A DNA stretch of 64,000 nucleotides from Micromonospora sp. KC213 (GTDB lineage: Bacteria > Actinomycetota > Actinomycetes > Mycobacteriales > Micromonosporaceae): positions 62,001 through 126,000 of the forward strand of contig NZ_SMKF01000001.1 of assembly GCF_004348325.1 (NCBI RefSeq). The letters run 5' to 3'. The notes beneath the pieces were generated by a model, which saw nothing but the letters and a program-made list of their open reading frames with translations, ran no database searches and was not told the origin of the DNA. The position numbers and the translations under genes are program-made. Shown here one piece after another: positions 50,147 to 62,300 of this stretch (positions are counted from its first letter, which is position 1; the number at the start of each line of letters is the position of its first letter).

Positions 50147-51475
50147 CTAGGATTGGACAGTCGCGGTCCTCACGTCGTCGCACGGCGGTTCCGCGACGTC
50201 CCGACCGGCCTTCGGTCCGGCGCCGACCGCCCGGTGCCGCCACAGCTGCGGGTAGCACCATCCCACCAGGACGGTGGCCCCGACGCAGAGCGCCCCACCG
50301 AGAGCGACGGCTGCCGACGGGCCGGTCAGCCCTGCCGCCAGCCCGAGCAGTACGCCGCCGAGCGCGGGTGCGGTCATCGCCTGCGCGAGCCAGAGACTGC
50401 CGACCCGCCCCTGCAGGTGCGCGGAGGTGTGTTGCATGAGAAGGGTGCGACGCAGGATCTCCGAGATGGTGTCCGCGGCACCGGCCAGGGCCAGGAAGGC
50501 GAGGCCGAGGCCGAGCACCGGGCTGGCACCGAAGCCGATCGTCACCAGTCCGTAGGCACCGACCACGCCGAGCAGGACCCGTCCGGGCCGGCGCAACCGT
50601 CCCGTCCAGCCCGACAGCAGGGAGGCGACGGCGGCGCCGGCGGCAGGAGCGGCGGTGAGCAGGCCGACCGCGCTCGGGCCGGCGGCGAAGACGCGCTCCG
50701 CGAACTGCGGAAACAGTGCCGCCGGGGTCGCGAACAGCGCACCACAGAGGTCCACCACGAGCACAGCGGCGACGATCCGGCTGCGACGGATGAACGCCAG
50801 ACCCTCCCGCAGCGCGGGCCACCAGGCGGCACGGCCGGCCGGCGCGACGGACTCCGCGTCGCCGGGCGCCTGCGGCGGTAGCGCGCCCAGCCGGGCCAGC
50901 AGCGGAACGGCGCCCGCCGCGCCGAGCGCCGCCAGCGCGTACGTGGTGGCCAGTCCCGGACCGGCGACGAGCGCTCCGCCCACCACCGGACCGGTGATGG
51001 CGCCGACGGTGGTCGTGACGGTCACCAGCGCGCCCGTCGCCGGTAGCTGGTCGGCCGGCACGAGGCTCGGCACGACGGCGGTCAACGCACTCTCGGCGCA
51101 GCCCTCGGTGAGGCCGAAGAGAGCGCCGAGCAGGTAGATGACCCACAACCGCGGGTGGTCGGCTGCCGCGTTGAGCGCCAGCGCGCCGAACGTCACGACC
51201 GCCCAGCCACTGCCGAGCAGGATCAGGGACCGGCGTTCCCGGCCGTCGGCGAGCACCCCGCCGGCGAGCAGACCGACCAGCAGGCCCGCGCCGAGCACCA
51301 GACTGACCATCGCCACCTGGAACGACGAACCGGTCAGCGCGTAGACCTGCACGACGACGGCGACGGACGTGAGTCCGATGCTGAGCAGTCCCAGCAGCCG
51401 GGCGGCGAGCACCCAGGCCAGCCGCGAACCGCCCCGCAGCGGACGCAGATCCAAGCCGAACTCACGGACGCGCAC
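50147..51475 (-). CDS. MFS transporter, EntS-like siderophore exporter
   Basis: A 442-residue major facilitator with about twelve helices. The cytoplasmic loop motif between helices 2 and 3 reads GGVLADGRERRSLIL, and the family resembles EntS-type enterobactin exporters (GLTEGCAESALTAVVPSLV in helix 4-5). Start GTG 51475 has GGAGGTGG upstream. It diverges from the first large NRPS across a 91-bp region containing an iron box, so export is induced with synthesis under iron limitation. It may be read through into the import operon. Confidence 0.88.
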   Translation of the reverse strand: MRVREFGLDLRPLRGGSRLAWVLAARLLGLLSIGLTSVAVVVQVYALTGSSFQVAMVSLVLGAGLLVGLLAGGVLADGRERRSLILLGSGWAVVTFGALALNAAADHPRLWVIYLLGALFGLTEGCAESALTAVVPSLVPADQLPATGALVTVTTTVGAITGPVVGGALVAGPGLATTYALAALGAAGAVPLLARLGALPPQAPGDAESVAPAGRAAWWPALREGLAFIRRSRIVAAVLVVDLCGALFATPAALFPQFAERVFAAGPSAVGLLTAAPAAGAAVASLLSGWTGRLRRPGRVLLGVVGAYGLVTIGFGASPVLGLGLAFLALAGAADTISEILRRTLLMQHTSAHLQGRVGSLWLAQAMTAPALGGVLLGLAAGLTGPSAAVALGGALCVGATVLVGWCYPQLWRHRAVGAGPKAGRDVAEPPCDDVRTATVQS

Positions 51476-51500
51476 GCGCCACCTCCACCCGTCGCTATGG

Positions 51501-51519
51501 CAAGATTAGGCTAACCTAA
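51501..51519. promoter_or_regulatory. iron box 3 (IdeR/DmdR1-type operator)
   Basis: CAAGATTAGGCTAACCTAA matches the iron-box consensus at 16 of 19 positions, with the 14-base right part perfect. It sits in the divergent promoter of the MFS exporter and the first large NRPS. Confidence 0.85.
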
Positions 51520-51566
51520 GTTAGGGTCCCTCCGGTTGACCCGGCGCAATCGGAGGTGACAGGAAC

Positions 51567-54500
51567 GTGCCCAACATGGACGGCGACGGCAACGCCGACC
51601 TGGCGGCCCGGCGGAGAGAACTCGTCCGCCGCAGACTCGCGGAGCGGGGCATCGCCCGTCGGCCGGAGATACCGTCGACCGTCCCCCGCGTCACCGGACC
51701 GGCTCCCCTGTCCGCGGCGCAGCGCCGGATGTGGCTGCTGCACCAGCTCCGGCCGGAGGACACCGCGTACCACGTCTGCGTCGGCGCGCGACTGTGCGGT
51801 GCGCTGTCGGCGCCGGACCTCGCCCGGGCGCTGCGCGACGTCGTGCAGCGCCACGACGTGCTGCACTCGGTCTACCGGGTCGGCGAGGACGGCGAACCGC
51901 ACCAGGTGGTCGTACCGGTCGACGGGCTGGAGCTGACCACCACCGACCTGACCTCGCTGGCGCCCGAGAAGCGCGAACCCGCCGTCGACCGGGCCGCCGC
52001 GCGGCTCGCCGAACGCCCGTTCGACCTGACGACCGAGCTGCCGATCCGGCTGGAGATCCTCCGGCTCGCCGCGGACGAGCACGTCCTGCTGCTGGTCGCG
52101 CATCACATCGCCTGGGACGACGCGAGCTGGCAGGTGCTCCTGCACGACCTCGGTGCCGGGTACACCGGGCGGGACCTGCCCCACCTGCCGGCGCAGTACG
52201 CCGACCTGGCCGCCGCGGAACACCGCACGCCGCCGTGGACCGCCACGGACCTGGACCACTGGCGCGCCCGACTGGCCGACCCACCGGCCCCGGTACCGCT
52301 GCCCACCGACCGGCTGCGCACCACCGACGGGACCGCGACGGGCGGCCGGCTCACCCGGCGGCTGCCGGCGGCGCTGCGCGAACGACTGCACGCCGTCTGC
52401 CGCGCCGAGGGCGTCACCCCGTTCATGGCACTGCTCGCCGGGTTCACCGGTCTCCTGCACCGCGTCGGCGGCGTGCCGGACCTCATCGTCGGGTCCCCCG
52501 TCGTGACCCGCACCGACCCGGGCGCCGACCGCCTCATCGGCAACTTCGGCAACACACTCGCCCTGCATACGCGGGCGACCCCGGCGACGACGTTCCGCGC
52601 CTTCCTGCAGCACGTCCGTGAGCAGTGCCTCGCCGCGTACGCCCACCAGCGGGTGCCGTTCGACACCATCGTGCAGGAGCTGCGCCCGGATCGCAGCGCC
52701 GGGAACCACGTCTGGTTCGACATCCTGTTCTCGGTACGCAGCGACGTCTGGGCGGCCCTCGACCTGCCGGGCGTCACCGTGACGGAACGGCGCGTCGACA
52801 ACGGGGCCGCGGCGTTCGACCTGGCCGTCGCCGCGGTGCTGGAACCCGACGGCACGCTGGGTCTGGACGTCACCTACCGCGCCGACCGGTACGACGCCGG
52901 CACCGTCGACGGCCTCGTCGGCCGCTACGCGCGGCTGCTCGACGCCGCCCTGGCCGACGTCGACGCCCCGCTCGGCGACCTGGACCTGCTCGCTCCCGGC
53001 GAGCGGGAACTCGTGCTCACCGGCTGGGGCAGCCGCGCCCGGCCGGTGGACCGGGCCACCATCGCCGAGTTGTTCCGCGCGCGGGCCCGACACACACCCG
53101 ACGCGGAGGCACTGCGTTGGGAGGACGGTGGAACGCGGACCCTGAGCTACGCCGAGTTGGACGAGCGTTCGGACGTCCTCGCCGGCGCACTCGCCGCGCG
53201 CGGCGCCGGACCCGAGACCGTGGTCGCCGTCGCGCTCCCCCGCTGCGGTGAGTTTCTCGTCTGCGCGCTGGCCGTGCTGAAGGCCGGCGCGGCGTACCTG
53301 CCGATCGACCCGGAGTACCCACCGGAGCGGATCGCGCTGATGCTGGACGACGCCCGACCCATCCTGCTGGTGAGTGACACCGCGACCGTGCCGGCGCTGC
53401 CGGCCGCCGCGCCGCCGGCGTTCCTCATCGACCAGGACACCACCGCCGGGTGCGTCCCCAAGCCGTGCCCAGCCGGGCCGGAGCAGGCCGCCTACGTCAT
53501 CTACACCTCCGGATCGACCGGCCGCCCCAAGGGTGTCGTGGTCACCCACGAGGGCATCCCCAGCCTCGTCTCGACGATGGTCGACGAGCTGGGCGTCGGA
53601 CCCGGGCACCGGGTGCTGCAGTTCGCGTCGATGAGCTTCGACACGTCGGTGTGGGAATGGACGATGGGCCTCCTCACCGGCGCCACGCTGGTGGTCGTGC
53701 CGGCGGAGCAGCGCCTCGGCCCCCCGCTGGCGGACTTCTGCGCCCGCCACGGCATCACCCACCTGACGCTGCCACCGGGGGTGCTCGCCTCCCTGCCGGA
53801 CGAGCACGCGCTCCCGGCCGGCGTCACCCTGATCGTGGCCGGCGAGGCGTGCCCGCCCGAACTGATGCGGCGCTGGGCGGCGACCTGCCGCATGTTCAAC
53901 TCGTACGGGCCCACCGAGACCACGGTGGACGCCACCCTGTGGGCGTGTACGCCGGAGCACTCCGGGCCGGTGGTGCCGATCGGGGGGCCGGTGCACAACA
54001 CCGCCGTCCGGCTGCTCGACGAACGGCTGCACCCGGTCCCGCCCGGCGCCGCCGGTGAACTGTACGTGGCCGGCGACGGCCTCGCCCGCGGATACCACGA
54101 CCGGCCGGCTCTCACCGCCACCCGCTTCGTCGCCGACCCGTACGGTCCGCCGGGCAGCCGGATGTACCGCACCGGCGACCTGGCCCGCTGGAGCGCGCAC
54201 GGCGTGCTGGAGTACCTCGGCAGGGTCGACCATCAGGTCAAGATCCGCGGCTTCCGGGTGGAACCGGGCGAGGTGGAGCAGCTGCTGCGCGCCCATCCCA
54301 CCGTCGCGCAGGCCGCCGTCGTGCCCCGCGAGGACACGCCCGGCGACGTGCGGCTGGTCGCCTACGTCACCGGGACGGACCCGTCACCCCAACAGCTGCG
54401 CGACGGCCTGGCCCGCGCGCTGCCCGCGCATCTCGTTCCGGCCGCGGTCGTCGTGCTGGACCGGCTGCCGTTGACCAGCAACGGCAAGCTCGACCGCCGG

Positions 54501-57500
54501 GCCCTGCCCGCGCCGGTCTACTCCGCCGCGACCGGACGGGCGCCCGCCTCGGCGTTGGAGGCGCGGCTGTGCGCGCTGTACGCGGACGTCCTCGACGTGC
54601 CCGCCGTGGGGCCCGACGACGACTTCTTCGCCCTCGGCGGCCACTCGATGCTGGCCGCCCGGCTGATCACCCGGGTGCAGGCCGAACTGGGCGTGCGTCC
54701 CCTCCTGCGGTCGCTGTTCGACGGCCCCTCGCCCGCCGCGCTGGCCCGCACGCTGGCCCCGGCCGCGGCACCCGCCGAGGACCTGCCGCCGCTGGCGCCG
54801 CGCGGCGACGACGGCCCGGCCCCGCTGTCGTTCGCACAGCTTCGGCTGTGGGTCCTGCACCGCCTCGAGGACGCCGGCGCGGCGTACCACATCCCGCTCG
54901 GGCTGGCCCTGGACGGACCGCTGGACGCCGGCCTGCTCGATGCCGCACTGCGGGACGTCGTCGCGCGGCACGAGATCCTGCGCACCGTCTTCCCCGAGCG
55001 CGACGGGACACCCCAGCAGGTCGTCCTACCGGCCGGAGGACGCCTGGCCGTCCGAGACGTCACCCCGGCGACGCTCGACGCCGAGGTCTCGTCAGCCGCC
55101 GCGCAGGTGTTCGACCTCGCTCGGGAAACCCCGCTGCGCGTCACGCTGTTCCGACTCGCACCCGACCGGCACGTCCTGCTGCTACTGCTGCACCACATCG
55201 CCGGCGACGGGCGGTCGCTGCCCGTGCTGGTCCGCGACCTCGCCTCGGCCTACACGGCCCGGCGCGCCGGCGCGGCGCCCACGTGGACCCCGCTACCCGT
55301 GCAGTACGCCGACTACGCCGTCTGGCAGCGCAAGGCCCTCGGGCACACCGACGACACCGGCAGCCGCGCCGCCCGGCAGGCGGCCTACTGGCGGCAGACC
55401 CTGGACGGCGCGCCGGCCGAACTGCGCCTGCCCACCGACCGGCCCCGGCCGGCCGAGTCGTCGTACGCCGGCGGGCTCACCCGGTTCACCATCGACGCCG
55501 GGCAGGCGCAGGCCGTCCGTGAGCTGGCCGCCCGGCTCGGGGTCACCCCGTTCATGGTGTACCAGGCCGCCGTGGCGGCACTGCTCACCCGGCTCGGCGC
55601 CGGTGACGACATCCCGCTCGGCACACCCGTCGCCGGTCGCGGCGTCGCACCCCTCGACGACCTGGTCGGCTTCTTCGTCAACACACTGGTGCTGCGCACC
55701 GACACGTCCGGCTCACCGACCCTCACCCAGCTGCTGCACCGCATCCGGCGAAGCAACCTGGACGCCTACGACCACCAGGACCTGCCCTTCGAGCGGCTCG
55801 TCGAGATTCTCAACCCGCCGCGGTCCACCGCCCGACACCCGCTGTTCCAGGTGATGGTGGTGCACCAGAGCGGCACCGCTTCGCGGCTGCCCGTTGCGGG
55901 GCTGGTCAGCCGCCCGTACGTCGTCGCCACGCAGACCGCCACCTTCGACCTGAGCCTCACCTTCATCGAGGACTTCGACCCCGAGGCACCGGGAACGGTC
56001 GGCGGGTTCGCCGAGTACAGCGCCGACCTGTTCGACCCCGGCACCGTGGAGGCCCTGACGGCGCGGCTGGTGCAGCTGCTCACCGCCGCCGTCGCCGCAC
56101 CGGACCGGCCGATCGACGACCACGAGCTGCTGTTCGCCGCCGAACGCTCGGCGCTGGTGGCGCCGCCCGTGCCGGCCCCCGCCGCGCCGCCGCTGCCGGA
56201 CGCGTTCGCCCGGCAGGTCACCCGTACCCCGGACGCCGTCGCCCTGGTCGTACGCGCCGCCTCCGGCGAGCTGTCGCGGCTGACCTACGCCGACCTGGCC
56301 ACGGAGGTGGACCGGATCGCGCGGTTGGTCACGGCACACGACGCCGGACCCGACCGAGTGGTGGCACTTGCGCTGGCGCGCCGCGACGTGGTGCCCGCGA
56401 TGCTGGGCACGCTGCGCGCCGGTGCCGCCTTCCTGCCGCTGGACCCCGCGTACCCGCAGGACCGTCTGGCGGCGATGCTCGCCGACGCCCAGCCGGTCTG
56501 CCTGCTCACCACCCGGACCCTCGCGGCGACCCTGCCGCACCCGCCGGGCCTGCCGATGGTGTACCTCGACGACGACCCGCCGCCCGCGACGGCGTGCGAT
56601 CCGCGCCCGCCGGCCCCCGACAGCGCGGCGTACGTGATCTACACCTCCGGCTCCACCGGCATCCCGAAGGGTGTGGTGGTCAGCCACGCCAGCCTGGCGA
56701 ACCTGTTCGCCGCCCACACCTCGGCGCTCTTTCCGCCCGAGGTGGCCGCGGTCGGCGGGCGACGGATCCGGGTCGGCCACGTGGCGTCGTTCGCGTTCGA
56801 CGCCGCCCTCGACCCGGTGGTCCTCATGGTGGGCGGTCACGAACTGCACGTCCTCGACGAGGCGAGCTACCCCGACCCGGCAGCCGTCACCGCGTACGTG
56901 GCCGACGAGCGCATCGACTACCTCGACCTGACCCCGACCCACCTGCAGCAGCTCATCCAGCACGGCCTGTTCGCCCCGGGCCGCCACCGGCCGGCACTGC
57001 TCGGACCGGGCGCCGACGCCATGCCCGACGCGCTGTGGCGCGACCTCGGTGCGCGGCCCGGCCTGCACGCGTGGAACTTCTACGGGCCGACCGAGTGCAC
57101 CGTCGACGCCGTCGTCGCCCCGGTCACCGGCGAGGGTGCCCCGCGTATCGGCCGGCCCATCGCCGGCATGACCGCGTACGTGCTCGACGCCCGGCTGCGA
57201 CCGGTACCACCCGGTGTCACCGGCGAGCTGTACCTGGCCGGCGCCGGCCTGGCGCGCGGTTACCTGCGGCGCCCGGCGCTCACCGCCGAGCGGTTCGTCG
57301 CCGACCCGTTCGGGCCACCCGGCACCCGCATGTACCGCACCGGCGACCTGGCCCGCTGGGTCGACGGCGACCTGGAGTGCCTCGGCCGCGCCGACGACCA
57401 GGTGAAGATCCGCGGGTTCCGGATCGAACCCCGCGAAATCGAGGCCGTCCTCAGCCGACACCCGGGCGTCGCCGACGTCGCCGTCGTCGCCCGCGACGAC

Positions 57501-59396
57501 CTGCCGGGCTCCCGCCGGCTCGTCGCCTACGTGGTGCCCGCACCCGGCCACCCGGCCGACCCGGACGGCTGGCGGGCGCACGCCGCCGCGGCGCTGCCCG
57601 ACCACATGGTGCCGTCGCTGTGGATGGCCCTCGACCGGCTGCCGGAGACCACGAACCGCAAGCTCGACCGCGCGGCCCTCCCGGTGCCGCAGGTGCCCGC
57701 CGCGGACAGCGGACGGCCCCCCGTCGACGCCGGCGAGACCCTGTTCTGCGACCTGTTCGCGGCGCTGCTCGACCACGACCGGGTCGCCGCCGACGCGAAC
57801 TTCTTCGAACTGGGTGGGGACAGCATCGTCGCCCTGCAGCTGGTCAGCCGGGCCCGGGCGGCCGGGTGGACGATCGAGCCGCGCGACGTCTTCCGCCACC
57901 AGACACCGGCCGCCCTCGCCACCGTCGCCCGGGCGGTCCCCGGCCCGACCACCCCACCGGCGGACGACGGCGTCGGCGCCATCGCCGAGACGCCCATCGT
58001 CGGGTGGCTGCGCGAACTGGCCGCAGCCGGCCAGCCCGCGGCGGCCGACAGCTACAGCCAGGGCATGGCGCTACGCGCCCCGGCCGGGCTGACCGTCGAC
58101 CAGCTGACCGGTCTGCTCCAGCAGGTCCTCGACCGGCACCCGGCACTGCGCGCCAGGCTCGTGACCACGGCGAAAGGTCGCTGGGATCTGGTGGCCGCGC
58201 CTCCCGGCGCGGTGCGCGCCGGTGACCTGCTGCGCGTCGGCGACGGCGCCCCGGCCGACGAGGCACGGGCCGCCGCGCAACGACTGCGACCGGCGGACGG
58301 CGTGCTGCTGCAGGCGGTCTGGCTGCCCGCGCGCGAGCAGCTGGTGCTGGTGGCGCACCACCTCGTGGTGGACGGGGTGTCGTGGCGGATCCTCTGCGCC
58401 GATCTGGCCGCCGCATGGCGTGGTACCGCGCTGTCGCCGGCGGGCACCTCGCTGCGGGCCTGGTCCGCGCGGCTGCGCGAGTACGCCGATCGGCCGGCCA
58501 CCCGCGAACAGGCGGCACAGTGGACGAGCGCCCTGGCCGCGCCGGGACCATTCGGTCAAGGCCAGCTCGACCCGGCCCGGGACATCACCGGCACGCAGCA
58601 GCGCCGGGTCGTCACCCTTACCGCGGACGTCACGCAAGCGCTGCTGACGCGGCTACCCACCGCGTTCCGGGCCGACCCGGCCGACGCCCTGCTGACCGCC
58701 CTGGCGCTCGCCGTCGCCGAGTCCCGCCACGGCAGCGGATCCGACACGGCCCTCACCGTGGCGTTGGAGGGCCACGGCCGGGAGGTAGCGATCGCCCCGG
58801 GCACCGACCTGGCCGGCACCGTCGGTTGGTTCACCGCCCTGTACCCCGTCCGCCTCGACCCGGGGCCGGTCGATCTCGCCGCGGCCCGGGCCGGCGGCGT
58901 GGAGATCGGTCGTGTCCTCAAGGCCGTCAAGGAACAGGTACGCGCCGTACCCGACGGTGGCCTCGGCTACGGGGCCCTGCGGCACCTGAACCCGCAGGCG
59001 GCCCCGCGGTTGGCGCGGCTGCCCGTACCGGCTGTCTGCGTCAACTATCTGGGTCGCCTCGTCGGCGGTGGCGACGCTTTCTGGGAGCCGACGGACGACG
59101 GGCTGTTCCACCACGTCGACCCGGCGCTGCCGCTCGCCCACCAGTTGGAGATCGACGCCTGGATCCGGCCAGGCCCCGGTGGCGCGGCACTGCACGCCAC
59201 CTGGTCCTGGGCCGGTGCCGCCCTCGACCCGGCCGACGTGCACACCCTCGCCGACCACTGGGCCGCCTACCTGACCGCTCTCGCCACACACGCCGCAGAC
59301 CCGGCCGCCGGTGGTCTCACCCCCTCCGATGTCTCCCTGATGGCGATCAGCCAGGACGAGATCGACGACTTCGTCACCGATTGGAGCCTCTCGTGA
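51567..59396 (+). CDS. siderophore NRPS, C-A-PCP-C-A-PCP-E
   Basis: A 2609-residue two-module NRPS. C1 (about 45-470) has HHIAWDD instead of HHxxxDG. A1 (about 490-985) has [11 protein letters not shown]; its pocket read against GrsA is D-T-W-T-I-A-S-V-D, whose final Asp suits a basic side chain, perhaps ornithine or its N-hydroxy form. PCP1 Ser is near 1026 (LGGHSML). C2 has HHIAGDG near 1209. A2 has [11 protein letters not shown] and the atypical pocket D-A-D-D-L-P-F-V-D. PCP2 Ser is near 2085 (LGGDSIV) and an epimerisation domain with [10 protein letters not shown] (near 2263) ends the protein, so the second residue should be D-configured. GGAGGTGA precedes GTG 51567; ATG 51576 is an alternative. 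The stop overlaps the next NRPS as GTGA. Confidence 0.93.
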   Translation: MPNMDGDGNADLAARRRELVRRRLAERGIARRPEIPSTVPRVTGPAPLSAAQRRMWLLHQLRPEDTAYHVCVGARLCGALSAPDLARALRDVVQRHDVLHSVYRVGEDGEPHQVVVPVDGLELTTTDLTSLAPEKREPAVDRAAARLAERPFDLTTELPIRLEILRLAADEHVLLLVAHHIAWDDASWQVLLHDLGAGYTGRDLPHLPAQYADLAAAEHRTPPWTATDLDHWRARLADPPAPVPLPTDRLRTTDGTATGGRLTRRLPAALRERLHAVCRAEGVTPFMALLAGFTGLLHRVGGVPDLIVGSPVVTRTDPGADRLIGNFGNTLALHTRATPATTFRAFLQHVREQCLAAYAHQRVPFDTIVQELRPDRSAGNHVWFDILFSVRSDVWAALDLPGVTVTERRVDNGAAAFDLAVAAVLEPDGTLGLDVTYRADRYDAGTVDGLVGRYARLLDAALADVDAPLGDLDLLAPGERELVLTGWGSRARPVDRATIAELFRARARHTPDAEALRWEDGGTRTLSYAELDERSDVLAGALAARGAGPETVVAVALPRCGEFLVCALAVLKAGAAYLPIDPEYPPERIALMLDDARPILLVSDTATVPALPAAAPPAFLIDQDTTAGCVPKPCPAGPEQAAYVIYTSGSTGRPKGVVVTHEGIPSLVSTMVDELGVGPGHRVLQFASMSFDTSVWEWTMGLLTGATLVVVPAEQRLGPPLADFCARHGITHLTLPPGVLASLPDEHALPAGVTLIVAGEACPPELMRRWAATCRMFNSYGPTETTVDATLWACTPEHSGPVVPIGGPVHNTAVRLLDERLHPVPPGAAGELYVAGDGLARGYHDRPALTATRFVADPYGPPGSRMYRTGDLARWSAHGVLEYLGRVDHQVKIRGFRVEPGEVEQLLRAHPTVAQAAVVPREDTPGDVRLVAYVTGTDPSPQQLRDGLARALPAHLVPAAVVVLDRLPLTSNGKLDRRALPAPVYSAATGRAPASALEARLCALYADVLDVPAVGPDDDFFALGGHSMLAARLITRVQAELGVRPLLRSLFDGPSPAALARTLAPAAAPAEDLPPLAPRGDDGPAPLSFAQLRLWVLHRLEDAGAAYHIPLGLALDGPLDAGLLDAALRDVVARHEILRTVFPERDGTPQQVVLPAGGRLAVRDVTPATLDAEVSSAAAQVFDLARETPLRVTLFRLAPDRHVLLLLLHHIAGDGRSLPVLVRDLASAYTARRAGAAPTWTPLPVQYADYAVWQRKALGHTDDTGSRAARQAAYWRQTLDGAPAELRLPTDRPRPAESSYAGGLTRFTIDAGQAQAVRELAARLGVTPFMVYQAAVAALLTRLGAGDDIPLGTPVAGRGVAPLDDLVGFFVNTLVLRTDTSGSPTLTQLLHRIRRSNLDAYDHQDLPFERLVEILNPPRSTARHPLFQVMVVHQSGTASRLPVAGLVSRPYVVATQTATFDLSLTFIEDFDPEAPGTVGGFAEYSADLFDPGTVEALTARLVQLLTAAVAAPDRPIDDHELLFAAERSALVAPPVPAPAAPPLPDAFARQVTRTPDAVALVVRAASGELSRLTYADLATEVDRIARLVTAHDAGPDRVVALALARRDVVPAMLGTLRAGAAFLPLDPAYPQDRLAAMLADAQPVCLLTTRTLAATLPHPPGLPMVYLDDDPPPATACDPRPPAPDSAAYVIYTSGSTGIPKGVVVSHASLANLFAAHTSALFPPEVAAVGGRRIRVGHVASFAFDAALDPVVLMVGGHELHVLDEASYPDPAAVTAYVADERIDYLDLTPTHLQQLIQHGLFAPGRHRPALLGPGADAMPDALWRDLGARPGLHAWNFYGPTECTVDAVVAPVTGEGAPRIGRPIAGMTAYVLDARLRPVPPGVTGELYLAGAGLARGYLRRPALTAERFVADPFGPPGTRMYRTGDLARWVDGDLECLGRADDQVKIRGFRIEPREIEAVLSRHPGVADVAVVARDDLPGSRRLVAYVVPAPGHPADPDGWRAHAAAALPDHMVPSLWMALDRLPETTNRKLDRAALPVPQVPAADSGRPPVDAGETLFCDLFAALLDHDRVAADANFFELGGDSIVALQLVSRARAAGWTIEPRDVFRHQTPAALATVARAVPGPTTPPADDGVGAIAETPIVGWLRELAAAGQPAAADSYSQGMALRAPAGLTVDQLTGLLQQVLDRHPALRARLVTTAKGRWDLVAAPPGAVRAGDLLRVGDGAPADEARAAAQRLRPADGVLLQAVWLPAREQLVLVAHHLVVDGVSWRILCADLAAAWRGTALSPAGTSLRAWSARLREYADRPATREQAAQWTSALAAPGPFGQGQLDPARDITGTQQRRVVTLTADVTQALLTRLPTAFRADPADALLTALALAVAESRHGSGSDTALTVALEGHGREVAIAPGTDLAGTVGWFTALYPVRLDPGPVDLAAARAGGVEIGRVLKAVKEQVRAVPDGGLGYGALRHLNPQAAPRLARLPVPAVCVNYLGRLVGGGDAFWEPTDDGLFHHVDPALPLAHQLEIDAWIRPGPGGAALHATWSWAGAALDPADVHTLADHWAAYLTALATHAADPAAGGLTPSDVSLMAISQDEIDDFVTDWSLS

Positions 59397-62300
59397 CCGG
59401 CCGTCCCGCGCTCGACGACATTCTCCCGCCGACCCCGCTGCAGGAGGGTCTGCTCTTCCGCGCCGAGCTGGACGCCGAAGGCCCGGACGTGTACGCGGGA
59501 CGGCTCGTGCTCACCCTGCGCGGCCCGGTGGACGCCGACCGGCTGCGCGCCGCCGCACAGGGGTTGCTCGACGCCCACCCCGCGCTGCGCAGCGCGTTCC
59601 GCCGTAACCGACAGGGACGGGCCGCCGCGCTGGTGGCCCGGCACGTCCCCGTGCCGTGGGAGTACGCCGACCTCGGCGCGCTGCCCAGTGGTGAACGGGA
59701 CGCCGCCGAGCGACGGCTCGCCGAGCAGGACCGCCGGCGGCGGTTCGACCTGGGTCGCCCGCCGCTGGTGCGGTTCGCGCTGATCCGGCTCGCCGACGAC
59801 CTGCACCGGTTCGTCCTCGCCGCCCACCACATCGTCCTCGACGGATGGTCACAGCCCCTGCTGGTACGGGAGCTGTTCGCCCGGTACGCCGGCGACCCGC
59901 CACCGGCGGCAGCGGCACCGCGACGCTACCTCGAGTGGCTCGCCGGGCAGGACCGCGCCGCCGCCGAGACGGCGTGGCGGGAAGCACTGTCCGGACTCGA
60001 CGCCCCGACGCTCGTGTCGCCGGGCGCCGACAGCGGCGTGCGGGAGCACCCGCAGCGTGTCGTCGTACACCTCGACGCCGCCACCACCACGCAACTGACC
60101 GCGACCGCGAGGGCGCACGGCCTGACCCTCGGCACGGTCGTCCAGGGGGCGTGGGCCCTCACCCTCGGCCGGACCCTCGGCCGCGACGACGTGGTGTTCG
60201 GCACCGTGGTGTCCGGCCGCCCGGCCGACCTGCCCGGCGCCGAGTCGATGATCGGCGCGTTCGTCAACACCGTCCCGGTGCGGGTCGGTCTGCCGCCGGC
60301 CGAGCCGTACGCCACCGCCCTGCGCCGCCTGCAGGACCAGCAGTCGGAGCTGGTGGCGCACCAGCACCTGGGGCTGGCCGACATCCAGCGCGTCGCCGGC
60401 GGGCGCGAGCTGTTCGACACCCTGGTCACGGTGGAGAACTACCCCTTCGACCCGGACCGTCTCGCCGACCTCGCCCCCGGCCTGCGGCTGGCCGGGTTCT
60501 CCGGCGAGGAGGGCGTGCACTATCCGCTCGCCGTCACGGTCCTGCCCGGCGAGCGGCTCCGGCTGGAGGTGGGACACCGCCCCGACGCCGTCACCGAGCC
60601 GCAGGCGCGACGGGTGGCCGAGCGCCTCATCCGGGCACTGACCGCGTTCGCGACCGCGCCCACCGTGCCGCTGGGCCGCGTCGAGGTGCTCGACGTCGCA
60701 GAGGTGGAGCCGCTGGTCGGCACCGCCGCCGCCGTACCGGACACGACGGTGACCACGCTGCTCGCCGAACAGGCCGCCCGCACGCCGGACGCCACCGCGG
60801 TGGTCGCCGACGGCGTCCGGCTCACCTACGCCCAGCTGCACGACCGCGCCGGGCGGGTGGCCGCCCTGCTGGCCGCGCACGGCGTCGGTCCCGGCGGTGT
60901 GGTCGGGGTGGCCCTGCCCCGCTCGGCCGACCTGGTCGTGGCGCTGGTCGCGGTGCTGCGCGCCGGCGCCGCGTACCTGCCGCTCGATCCCGACTACCCC
61001 GCCGACCGGCTCGCCCTCATGGTCGCCGACGCCAGGCCCGCCGCGCTGCTCACCGACACCGCGACCCGCGCCGCCCTGCCGGTCGACGCGACCGCGGTGC
61101 TGGCGCTCGACAGCGCCGTCCTGCCGGAGGCCGCGCCCGGCGGCCCGGGCGTACAGCCGTCGGACCCGGCGTACGTCATCTACACCTCCGGCTCCACCGG
61201 CCGCCCGAAGGGCGTGGTCGTGTCCCACCGGGCAATCGTCAACCGGCTGCTCTGGACGCAGGGCGAGTACGGGCTCACCCCGCACGACCGGGTGCTGCAG
61301 AAGACCCCGTCGAGCTTCGACGTCTCGGTGTGGGAGTTCTTCTGGCCGCTGATCGTCGGCGCCACGCTGGTCGTGGCCCGGCCCGGAGGCCATCGCGACC
61401 CGCGCTACCTGGCCGGCCTCGTTCAGCGGGAACGGGTCACCACCGTGCACTTCGTGCCGTCGATGCTGCGGGCCTTCCTGGCCGAGCCGCAGGCGGCAGC
61501 GTGTACCGGCCTGACCCGGGTGCTGTGCAGCGGCGAGGCCCTGAGCGTCGACCTCGCCGAGGCCTTCCACGAGCGGTACGGCGGCGGCGTCGAGCTGCAC
61601 AACCTGTACGGGCCCACCGAGGCCGCCGTGGACGTCACCGCGTGGCCGTGCCCGCCCGGTGCCGCCGCCGTGCCGATCGGCCGGCCGGTGTGGAACACCG
61701 CCCTGTACGTGCTCGACGCGGCGCTGCGGCCGGTCCCCGCCGGGACGCCCGGCGAGCTGTACCTGGCGGGCCGGCAGCTCGCCGACGGGTACCTCGGCCG
61801 CCCGGCGCTGACCGCGGAACGCTTCGTCGCCGACCCGTTCGGCCCACCCGGCACGCGCATGTACCGCACCGGTGACCTGGTTCGCCGCACCGCCGACGGC
61901 GTCGTCGAGTATCTCGGCCGCACCGACACCCAGGTCAAGATCCGCGGGTTCCGGGTGGAGCCGGGCGAGGTCGAGGCGGCCCTGCTGGGGCTGCCCGGCG
62001 TCCGCGCGGCGGCGGTCGTCGCCCGACCGGAGCTCGGGCTGGTCGGTTACGTCGTCGGCGAGGCACTCGACCCGGCCGGCGTACGGCAGGACCTGGCCAC
62101 GACACTGCCCGCACACCTCGTACCGGCCACCGTCGTGGTGCTCGACGCCCTGCCCGCGACGCCGAGCGGCAAACTGGACCGGGCCGCGCTTCCCGCGCCG
62201 ACGCGGCAGCCGGCCGACGCGTCACGCCGGCCGCGGACTCCCGCCGAGGAGCTGCTCTGCGAGTTGTTCGCCGAGGTGCTCGGGGTGGAGACGGTCGGCA

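Noticed and set aside
51516-54296. Long - strand open frame over the first NRPS module
   Set aside because: Low-complexity Arg/Gly/Val-rich translation without motifs, lying fully opposite a clear C-A-PCP coding sequence.
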